A stretch of 64,000 nucleotides of DNA from Sinotaia quadrata (Eukaryota > Mollusca > Gastropoda > Architaenioglossa > Viviparidae): positions 105,448,360 to 105,512,359 of the forward strand of contig CM054181.1 in NCBI GenBank assembly GCA_028829895.1, given 5' to 3'. A program made the translations under genes and the position numbers. Each line of letters begins with the position of its first letter. Position 1 is the stretch's first letter. Positions 1 to 12,100 of the stretch are shown here, one piece after another. A model generated the notes under the pieces. It saw only the letters and a program-made list of their open reading frames with translations, was not told where the DNA came from and did not search any database.

Positions 1-126
1 GGACAATAAATATGCATATCTTCTTTTGCAAATTACTATTTGCCATGTTACCAAAAAAACTGCACTTTTTGTGCAAATAAAACCATCATCAAAACATCTC
101 TGGAAGACCTTACATTTAATACCCAC

Positions 127-3100
127 CCTTTTTGGAATATTTCCCTTAGTATTCTCAAGGATCTGACTTGCAGACTGGACCATTTGCATGGGTGGTGTGG
201 GTAATGGAGACGGTTCAATATCTGGCACCATCTGTAGAGGAAAACGTGGATGCCATCGAGTCAACTTGGATGCTGGCACAACTAATGGAGGATCCAATTG
301 AGAGAGAAAATCCTAGAAATACACAAAATTTCATGTAAAATAGACAAAAGAATGAACATGGATGGAATCATCTTTATTATTTACATAAAAATTTTATCAC
401 ATAATAAAACAAGCTCAAGTCAAAGTTATATCTTAACAACAAAAGGAAAAAAAAAGTCAGACATCATATTAGCACCTGTGAAAAAGAACACAATAATGCT
501 GGATTTGCATGGTTTAGTAATGAAAGTTTTTAAATGTTTATCCCTTTTCTTTAAATGCTTAGATACCTAGTTATAGAAGTATGGTTATTTGACTAATCAT
601 TCTAATTAACACTGGTCTAGGGGCTTCATGAAACAGGAGAGGCCTAGAAGTCAATCCAAAGTCAACTGTTTTTATCTCTCACACAGTCTCTACCCCTCAT
701 TATCTGACGTGTGAAATAAATTTTAAAGAGGAATGTGATTGCCAACACCTGGTTAAGTAGTGAGGAAAATCTTATTTAAAAAAATTTCATCAAAATACTG
801 GAGAAAGATAAATAAGTGAAAAGAATTTAGATATAAAACAAATTCCTCACGAGGCATGAAAAACTGAACAAATTTCATTCATCAAACTGGTAACCAGACA
901 AAAAGACAATATAGAAGAAATGTCTCACACTCCAGAGTCTATCTTCAAACTAAATCAACCTTGGTGGAGGTTTTGGAATTTTTTAGGGTTTCAGGAAGGA
1001 ATTGTGACTAAAGAATGTCGCAATATTCATCTTTATACAAATTACAAGTCCTTAGATTGTATCTAACCAATAGGACATCACACTTTATGTATGTCACAGA
1101 TTAAATTAAAAGTAAATATTTTAAAAAAAATATATTTATTAATTGGCGATATTTTAAAATTAATTTTATAAAGAATCAATCCAAAATAAAGAACAACTCT
1201 TAATATAGTTTTCTAATGAAAGTTGTCAGAAAAGGTAAAATTGTATTTCCCTCAGCCACACACCCCCAAAAAAACCTACAACAAAAATCACAGAAGCTGT
1301 TCAGTCTTCTCCTAAGTCATAAATGTTGCTGTCCTAACACATACAAAAAAAGATAAAATATAAAATAAAAATACTCCAAGGTAAGAGACACTCACAGCAT
1401 GGTGCTTTATCACAATATCAGTCAAGTTGCTCTGAAACCGCTGCTTGCGTTTGATCAATGCAGATAGAGTAAAGGTTGGTCTGCCATTGGAATTCACAGG
1501 AGCTGAAAATTATGCAAAGTTATAAAACAAACATTCTATCTTGTGCCCCAACAATCCAATCTTTTATTTATCAAGGTCTGTCGAGTCATTTTGGAGAGTA
1601 GCAGATCAATTACTGATGGATTACAGCACATTTCTAGTACAATTAATGTCCTAAACAAATAAAATAGTATTTTTGATAAAGATTAGGGGCAAATTAGAAC
1701 TACTTATTGTCTCTTACCATTAAAATTAAATTAATCAACTTAGACTAATTAACACGTGCTTTGGTCAAAGGAAATAATCACCCCAAATTTTATTTAGTCA
1801 TGTTAATTAATAATTTTTCCAATATCAATCTCACTAAACTTTTCATATCTTCTATATATAAGTTTTTACCTATAACCTTATAGATGGATCAATATATACA
1901 TAGACGGATGTAAAAAATCATGTTTACTGTTTCCATTTAAAAATTAAATCAGTTAACCTTGATGTTTGATATTTGAACAGCAAATCAATTAATTTAAATT
2001 CCTTGTCAGCTGAGTAGGGTCTTTTATTATGCAAAGACATTTTTGTGACCTATTTATTTATTCATCATCAAGGATTAAATTTTGTATGCATACATTCACT
2101 TATACATTTTCTCACATATATTCTTTTTAAAAAAAAAGTCCACATGCATACACTCTACACAATGACACCACTACGTTTTTGTTACATGAATGAAATGCAT
2201 TTAGGTAGGTATAACCCGCTATTTTTTCAAAGTTTTTGGAAATGAATGAAATTTACACCATATAACAATCATGGTGAAAGAAGTCAGTTTACAAAAAACG
2301 GGGAAAAAATGTTTACACATATTTTACACTTTACTATTTTTGCATCACCATAAAGTAAAAACTGATTATCTGACAGCTAAATTTTTGCATACCTCATGTA
2401 TCCAATGCTGACATGAAGCCTGATTTGTTCTGAGGCAATAGCTTTCTTAATTTTTGAGTTATTGATTCTCAAAAATGAGAAAAAACACAAATTGAGCAAT
2501 GGCACCTTGAGCCAACACTGAAAATGAACCATATTAATGCTTTTTTGCTTATTTGAGTTCCATTTGACTTGTTTAAGTAATTATAATGAAATAACAACTT
2601 AAAATTAGCTGACATTTGTAGTTAAAATGCACTTATTAATGTCTTATGTTTTAAAATTTATGATTATTGAAAAATAAGGGTAGAGGGCTAATTGAAACCT
2701 AGTGGCAGGTTGAAATAAAAACAATAGTATTATCACTGAAACATGGTCCCTCAAAGTCTTTGCCAATTTTTACAAGTAAAATGAACCCTAACAATAATTT
2801 AACCTATTAACAACTCTTAAAAGATACAATGATGGGGTATAGCCTCACAAAAACTAAATAATTAATGCATATTTGAGGCTGTTGCTATTGGCGCTACCCG
2901 TTATGATTAATTAATTTAAATGGCTGTCATTCGTGATCCATCATAACTTAGTTAACAAACCAGTTTTTGTGTGGGGAAAAACAATCTAGGATCAATGTGT
3001 GATCACTGTCTGACAGATATTATCAAACATTGTTAATAAAATTTTCAGCAGAAATGATAAATAACGGCAAGGCTGAAGACAGTTTGGAAAGATAGAAACA

Positions 3101-6100
3101 TCTCAGTCAGCTCAAAGATTAGACAGATGCATGCTTGGATGTATCTCTGTTTTTATATGCCTGTGAGTCATGGAGTCTCACAGATGATCTCGAAAGGATA
3201 CAAGCTACTGAAATGAGATGCTTTCAAATGTTGCTAGGCATTTCGTATAGAGATCATGTCAAGAATGAGAAATTTGACTAAATTAGGCAAATCATTGGGC
3301 TCTGTGAAGAGCTATTGGCTATTGTCAAAAAATGCAAAATGAAATGGCATGGATATGTCACATGTTCAACAAGACAATCGTGCAAGGTACTGTGCAAAGA
3401 GAGCGAAGGAAAGGAAGACAGAGGAAAAGATGGGAGGAATACATCTCAAGAGTGGACAGGTCTGAAACTGAGCAATACGGTAAGATTAGCAGAGAGCAGA
3501 TTGGAATGGAGGAAACTGGTCGTCAGGTCATCTGTAGTGCCAACAGTCAACAAGACTAAGGGATAGATAGGATATACTTTTTAATATAATGATAACGAAG
3601 TTATTCAACCACGCCCAACATGAAAATAGTCAACCAAACAGGTTAATCAAGAACATATATAAAGTCATAAAAGATACAATACTCACCATCAAAGCCATTT
3701 TCTGTGAGATTGGGTTTAATAGTAAGCTGGTATCCATGGCATGGCAACCCCTTCTCTTGGCTAAAAGTATATGCTGTTGGGTATACTGTCTTTATCTGAC
3801 CCAAAGTTTTCTCTTCAAAGTTTCTGCAATATTCCAGTATCTTGATTTAGTATCTATATACATTATGATCAATGAAGATAAACCACTTGTAACAAGAACA
3901 TATAAATAAGACAACACGGAGCATTCCCCGTTTCTCACCTAATAATATATCAAATTGCCATTTTATAACACTTTAATAATATAATATGAAGTAAAAATTC
4001 TACTAATTAAAATTTTTATTAAAACTGACCTGCCTACCCCATCAGCAGCAGACCTTAAGGTCAATGATACAAAAGCAGAAGATTCTACTCAGTATTTTAA
4101 TAGAAATACCAATAATTTAAAATAAATGCAATATATAACAAATAATGTAATTGAATTTTTCAATAATGTAATAATTTATGTAAAGCACATCTGTCTACTT
4201 TTTTGTCTAGTCTCCATTCCAATGTTTTATTTTAGACTAATTTTTGTCATATACACCAAGTGTCAGGCAGTTTTATTTAGAAATATATTGGCCAAAGTAT
4301 TTTTTAGACTTCAATTGAATAAAGAGCCATTTAATACTGCATCATGATGTTCACTTTTAAAGGAATACAGGAAAGTTTATTTTCTTTATACCTACAAGAA
4401 GATAAGATGTACATCCAGCCAAGTTTAACAATATAAATAAAGTGACATAAAGTGAAAACTAAACTATACATTATTCACACAGTGTTGTTATGGTAGTTCT
4501 TTATTTCTTCTTGGCATATACAGACTTTAAGTTCTGCAATGCCCTCTTTTCCATCTTCTCAACAACTGGAACAGGGTCTGCTCCTTTCAGCAAGAGATTT
4601 TCAAGTGATTTTCTTCTGGCTTTGAAATAAATTCCTGTGCTTCCTCTCCAATGCCAAGACCTGTTTTGTCTGAATGGAAGACCTACCCCTCTCCTCTCAC
4701 TCACAGACCAATTAGTAACTCTAGGCCTATTTCAAACATTTAAAAATGCAAATAAAGTAGCACTTGAATAATAATTTTGTGGATTACGGTGTAATCCATA
4801 AAATTAGGGTCTTCTCTGGACTTGGAATTATGGTTATTGGTAGGGCTAGTAATACTCTACTACTAGCTATAGGCATAATCATAACTCCTTAAATTATCAC
4901 TAACCCAAACTCTTACTGTAAGAAAAGAAAAGAAAACAGAGAGGGGATTGCAAGTGTGGGGAATACTATGCCTAACCTGAGTATAAAGCTAATTAAATAT
5001 AATTATTAATAACCTTTCCTGTAACTGCCACTCCCTAAATTAAGGCAAAGACTGGGGTCCCTATTCAGAAGAATGCCAAAACTAATTTAAAAAAACAAAA
5101 AAACTCACCAGCAGCAATTCTGCTGTCTGGAAACATACACCTGAAACATTAGGAAACTTGTCAGCACAAGCCAAAGGTAGATTGTTGAAAACTATCAAAC
5201 GGCACATAGTTGCCTCAGCCTTTGTGATTTGTAGTTGAAGTTCATCTGTTTCAGAATCCTTCATTGACTGATAAAAGGCTGTAAGTTGCCTTTCTCCCTT
5301 GAACGAAATCAACTTGCTTTTAAGCGATGTGCAATTTTAAAGTCTAGTCTATATGATGCACAGAAAACAAAAGTTTCCCCTTTTCTGCTAGGCACAGATA
5401 ATTACACTTTCTGTGATAGTCTGATCAGTAGTTTTGTTCATAGCACTTTTTTTCACTTGTGGTTTATTCTCTTCAACCTGATTTTCTTCTGAAAGCCTCT
5501 CTAATCCTTTTTGGAACAAGTATTTTATATATAGACTATCAATGACCGATGCAGATGGCTGGCCAACACAGAGCAGGTGATTGTATACAAGACAAGCAGG
5601 TTTTTCGTCCTGTCATAACTTATCGGAAAATTATCTAAAATGAAATTGAAAGCGGAAAATTGCTTCAATGGGTGGAAGACAGAAGACACAGCCAGCCAGC
5701 TGGAAAATATACTATTTTAGGAATTCCTCTTCAACCATTCATCCACAGGATTCTAGTGAAGCTCAGACATTAATAGACACCACACTGATTTTGGACAGTC
5801 CATCCATCTCCCCCAATTGGGGAAGGTGTAAAAAAATAAAGCATGTTAGATTCTTCCCCAAAATGCCCATGTACACTAGGTATACATATCTACTGTTCAG
5901 TGCACCTCTAAGGTAGTCCCACTCATTTTTTTTCTACTTGATATTTTACAAAACTTTTATCCTCAAATTATGTGTTCTGATGAAATAAGGTTGTAGAGTA
6001 AAAAATTATGCTTTATTAGCTTTAATACTTTATGAGATATTGTCAATTTAGTGTCGTAATTTGCGATCATCATTTTTAGACATAAAAATTTGTGCAATTT

Positions 6101-9100
6101 GTCAAGTTATGTACAAGTAAAATATAAACCACACTGATCAACAGTCCAACATTTTAAATTAACATAATCACAGACAACAAGAAAAAACAGACACAATGCA
6201 GAAATGAAATTTAAGTTTATTATAAATTGCAAAGAAAAACATGTTTTTGTTTCATAAAATTGCTTACAAAATGCAACAAACTGAAATATTCATGGCATCA
6301 TAGCATAATCAACTGATAAACCAAGTATATCCAGAATGCATATTATTAAATCATTTGCTATGTAGTTAATGCCTATTTTTTTTTCCATAGGCATAGCAAC
6401 AACATTGAAGAAATTATATGATGCTGAAAATGGCCATTTCAACAAATTTTAACCAAAAAGAGCAGTAACCAAGTGTTATAGAAAAAATGTAAAAAAGCAA
6501 ATTGTGATATCTCTAAAACTATACAACATACAGAGCTGGTTCACATATCAAAATGATCAGTAAATTGTGATCTGTCTAAATATATAAAGTTATGTTTAAT
6601 CATTTATTTAATTTACATTTTTAATTTTATTAAAAATTTTAATTAAATTTTAATTTTATTAAAAAAAAAAAAATCTATTTAAGAAAATGAAAATGCATAT
6701 ATTGTCACATCTCTGAAAAAATATGTAACACAGTTATGGTTCACCTATTAAAATGACCAGCAAGATGTTATACATGTAACTATACAAAAGATTTGTTCAG
6801 CATTTTATTTACTTTTAATATTTTATAATACAAAATTTAATAGTTAAAATCTTAAAACTGCATGATTGGTATAAAAACCCATGCCATTACTCATTATATC
6901 ACCACACAAACACACTAAAAAAACAAAAACATATAATTTTATTCTGAAGGTTTGACCAAGTATTATCACTGAAAGTTTGCATGAAAACTTTATTCTTAAA
7001 ACAGTGCTCTAAACATGTGTACATGGTTTAAAGAAATATTAACATATTTATATAATTACAATGTAGGCTATGAATAAAAGATAATTTTATTTTTGTTTTA
7101 TTTCTTTCAAATAATGAATGTGCACAATAACATACACACACACAATAAGCATCGTATAGTAACAAAATATATGTTTAAATTAATATAAAGTCTTGAACTA
7201 AGGTAATGTACTTAATCCCAGTAACTTTATACTGATAGAGAAAAATAAGTGATATACCAATTACAATACATAATTTTATAAATAGAAAATTCTTCTTGCA
7301 AAACTCTAAAGTCAGCAGCTGTCCAGGTTCTCCCACTGGGGAGAATAATATAATCAGCATTAGAGTCAGTACACCATGTCTCAGAAATGTAAGCTATGAC
7401 TTTGACAGGAGCTGAGAAAGATGCTACAGAGTTTTCAATTTAGCAAGAACTGCATGGACTAATAATCCCATATTGTGTCATGTTTTCGGAAAGAAGTTGA
7501 AATGCTGAATAAAATATTTTTTCCATGATTTTGTGAAAAATATTTGACCTCCAAAATTTGTCTCAAACTTTTAACTTAAATTTTTTTGTGTGTAAATCAT
7601 AATATAAAATTATGAAAAAAATATGAGTGTACAGAGTTATCTCTCTTCTTTTTAACAGACCAATCAGAATTTAGCTTACTTATCCAGACAGGTATTGCAA
7701 AACTCTGACGCTCCCGATGTGAAATTTTCGCCGTAGCCCTAAGTACTTTCGTCAAAGTTTACGGATACAATAATCAGGTTCAGATGAAAAGCAATAACAT
7801 ACTTAAAAGACGGAACATAGCTCTGTATTTTTATATAAAAATGGTTAGTTCAGGTTTAGTGTGAAGAAAACTGCTGTGAGATAAAGTACAGTAAATTTGC
7901 ATGTGAATGTTCATTTGTCCCCTGTTGGGGCTACCTAATAACAGAGTACACTTTGTGGCAGTTCTTCCAATTTCACTCATTCATGTAGAAACAATAAAAT
8001 TGGACAAAAAATTGTCTGGGTGGTTTCAATGTTACAGTAATAATTAAATGGAAAAATGAAAGAGTAAGTTCCACTCAATTAAACTTTGTGCACTAACTAT
8101 TTAAAGTCATTATACGGAGGGAAGTAATCAACAAAAGATTTTTTTTTAAATGTATTTTATAACTTTCTTGACAGTATAGAAATAAAATTTGGGATACATG
8201 ATAATATTAAAATTTTGTGAATTTGTACATACAATAAGATTGCAACTTACCTGTGAGTTACTGACTCAAGAGAAACTCGAAGCGTTGAAAAGAAGGTAGT
8301 CTTTTCTCGGTTATACGAAATAGTGACAACTCTGTCAATTACCTGGAAATATTCTAGAAGCCGTTGCATCTTTGTAGGCAGCGACAATTTAGGCCTTTCT
8401 TTCACCAAGTGACTGTATAGTTTATAAGCAGGCTCCTTAGTAGTCCTAGAAAATAAAAATTTAAGGAAAGTCTTTATACTTTATGTTTTAATAGGTGTAC
8501 TCATTGTAGGTAGTCCCATGGCCACCGCTTTACAGGCAAAAACTCGCAAACGCACACAAATTTGCTAAACTTTACCTCAGAGCGGTTTTCTTCACGTTAA
8601 ACCTCAACTAACCATTTTTATATGAAAATAAAGATCGATGTTTTGTCTTTCGAACTGTTTTGTTGTTTTTGTTCTGAATTTTATTATAGTATCCATAAAC
8701 TTTGACGAAAGTACCTTAGGGTTGCAAGAAAAATGGGTCAAAAGTCGCCTCACGGCCGAAAAAGTAAAATTCACGTTTTCGGGTACCAATTTTTAAAAAG
8801 ATTGTGGAGCATCTAGCGTTTTGTAACCCTAAAACTGATTGGTCATTTAAATAGAGGACATATAACTCTTTACAATCATATAAATTTCACTTTTGTTTGA
8901 TGCGAATAACCAAATAAATTTTCAAACTAAAAAGTTCACGATAAAATTTTCGGAAGAAATATTTATCACAAAATAGTGAAAAATATATCATTTTCTGCGG
9001 AATTTCAATATCTCTCTAATGATATGCTGTAGCCCTTGATTAGTGACCCCTAGAAGATCCTCCACTAAATTGAAAACCCCGTAGTACGCATCCTGTTTCA

Positions 9101-12100
9101 CTTTCAGTCATGGCTTCCACGTGCGAAACACGCGTTGACGCTACCGCTGATTTTTCTCACATTTTATGTGAACAATTAAAACCTCTTATCGGTAAGATCT
9201 TTTGTAAGCATTTAATAATGATTACTTTACTCTGTGATTAGTTTATTTGTAAACATATCTCTATTTTTAAAGCAGAATTATTCATTTTGTCCTCACCATC
9301 GCTACCAATTCCGTAGTTTGAAAATAGGTTAGTCGGTGCGTCACTCTATCGCGAAAGTTTGATTGCTATTTCCTTGCAATATATATTTTGAAGTCGCAGA
9401 TCGTATTTAAATATATTATTTTATTTATTTAACTAATTTTAGTCAAGATGGTTATCTTATTATTTAGAAAAATCGTTTTCTTACAACGATAATTTAAAAA
9501 AGAAAAGATAACTCTTGATGCAAAAATAGTAAACAACCGAAACACTTGGGTCTGTGAAATGTTCTTTTCAAGCAGTGGATTTACAATAATGCTAATAAGA
9601 TATTTATTTAGTGAATGCTTTTATATACATATATTTTAAATAATTTTATCCTGTTTGTTTTGAATTTGAACATAATGTTATCCTCTTAATTAAAAAAATT
9701 ATATGGCTTATGCCTTTGTTTTGGTTTCACGATCTTTTAATTTTTTTGTTGGTACATAAATTAAGAATAAGTTAACATGAAGATTTTATATCACACTGAA
9801 ATTTATATGATTGTAAAGAGATATATGTCCTCTATTTAAATGACCAATCAGTTTTAGGGTTACAAAACGCTGCCAGTTTCACAATTAAAAATTGGTACCC
9901 GAAAACTTGAATTTTACTTTTTCGGCCGTGAGGCGACTTTTGACCCATTTTTCTTGCAACCCTAAGGTACTTTCGTCAAAGTTTATGGATACTATAATAA
10001 AATTCAGAACAAAAACAACAAAACAGTTCGAAAGACAAAACATCGATCTTTATTTTCAATATAAAAATGGTTAGTTGAGGTTTAATGTGAAGAAAACCGC
10101 TCTGAGGTAAAGTTTAGCAAATTTGTGTGCGTTTGCGAGTTTTTGCCTGTAAAGCGGTGGCCGTGGGACTACCTAGTATTAGCGTTCGGCGACATAAAAG
10201 AATCGACATAACCAATGAGAAAATGATAAGACAAAGAGTTTTGGCCCACCGTTGATTCTCGAAACAATCCTTTCAGCATACTGTACAACAATTCAAACAC
10301 AAAGATTGTTCACAAAATCACGAAAAACCTGCTGGGTGTACACTGTACACGTCGTTCGTTTTTACAAAAAGCTAACCTGTGTCGAAATTAAATTCGCGAG
10401 TCATTTCTCTCTGACACAGCTCTGAAAAGTATCGTACATGTGGTTACTTCAAAAGTGGGCTAATGTAACATAAAAGAGGTGTGAACCAGTTAAAGGGCAT
10501 CAGTGTGCCTATTTTGCCCATGGCAGGAACGCACTCGATGAGGGAAACAATGCCATTATTAAGTTTAAGCTGCAGGTTGTTAACAAACCGTGGCCATTTA
10601 TTGTTAGGGAGATGGCGAAGTGGCATCGATAATTAACATTTTCAAAAGCCGGCGATGGGATTAGTCATGGGGATTGAGATGACCGATGTTAAGTAGCAAT
10701 TTTAGCCCTCTTTTGTGCTCGATATATTAGGGTTTGGTGACAAAAAAATTGACATAACCGATGAGAAAATGCTAAGACTGGGGGCTTTGGCGGTTCCACT
10801 TCCAAAACATTGATATATCAGGGTTGGTGAGTTAACCGAGGTTGAGATAAGTGGGTTCGACAGTATATTGTAAATAGGTAGTCCCACTCATTTTTTTCTA
10901 CTTGATATTGTACAAATGTTTTATGCTCAAAATGTGTGTTCTGATGAAATAAGGTTGTACAGAAAAAATTATGATGATAGCTATAATACTTTTTGAGATA
11001 TCACAAATTTAGAGTCGTTATTTGTGGTCAACTTTTTTTAGACGTAATGAATGAGTGATTTTACAAGTTTATTACAAGCAAGATATAAACCTCACTGAAA
11101 AACAATCTAATAATTCTTATAAACATAGTGACATACAACAAGAAAAACCAGATATAATGCAAAATTTACTTTTCAGTTTATTATAAATTGCAAAAGAAAA
11201 TAGGCTTTTGTTTCATAAAATTGCTCGCAAAACGCAACAAAAAGGAACATTCATGGCATCATAACATATGCAACTGATGCACAAAGTACATCCAAAATGC
11301 ATATTATTAAATCATGTACCATATAGTTAATGCCTATTTTTTTCTAAAGGCATTGCAAAGAAAATGTGGAAATTATTGGAGGCTGAAAATGACCATTTCA
11401 GCAAATTTTAGCCAAAAAACAGCATTAACGAAGTTTATTACAGAAAACGTAAACAAGCAAATGGTCATATCTCTGAAACTATACATCATACAGAATTGGT
11501 TCACATATCAAAATGATCAGCAAACTATACTCTACCTATATCTATAAAGATACTTTCTGTTTAATCGCATATTAAGTTACATTTATCATTTGACTGTACA
11601 ATTTATATTTACAAATAAAATTAAAACGGATAAACAGTCACATCTCTGAAAGTATACATCATACAGAGTTGGTTCACATATCAAAATGATCAGTAAACTA
11701 TACTTGATCAATATGTATAAAGATAATTTCTGTTTAATCACATATTAAGTTACATTTTTCATTTTATCATGCAATTTTTATTTACAAATAAAATTAAAAC
11801 GGATAAACAGTCACATCTCTGAAAGTATACATCATACAGTTTTGGTTCACCTATTAAAATGATCAGCATGAAGTTATCTATTTATCTAAAGACAGAAAAT
11901 TTATTTATAACCTTTTATCTGAATTAGTACTTTTTACACAATAGAAACTTTCACATTAAAAAAAAAATCTTTAAAACTGTATACATGGTATTCTTTATGC
12001 ATAATTCATAGATATAAAAACATGTTTGACAATAATATTATTAATTATAACAAAATAATAAGTAATAGATTAATACATATCCTTATGTTTTGAAAGATTT

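Larger units (their letters stand above)
8508..10174. mobile_element. Foldback sub-element with ~400-bp inverted termini
   Basis: Both ends of this 1.67-kb block are copies of the same terminus: 8508-~8900 in one orientation and ~9780-10174 in the other, ending GGGACTACCT. It therefore looks like a derivative with two right ends. The bases after it (AGTATTAG) do not repeat the ATTGT to its left, so it may not have inserted separately. Confidence 0.6.
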
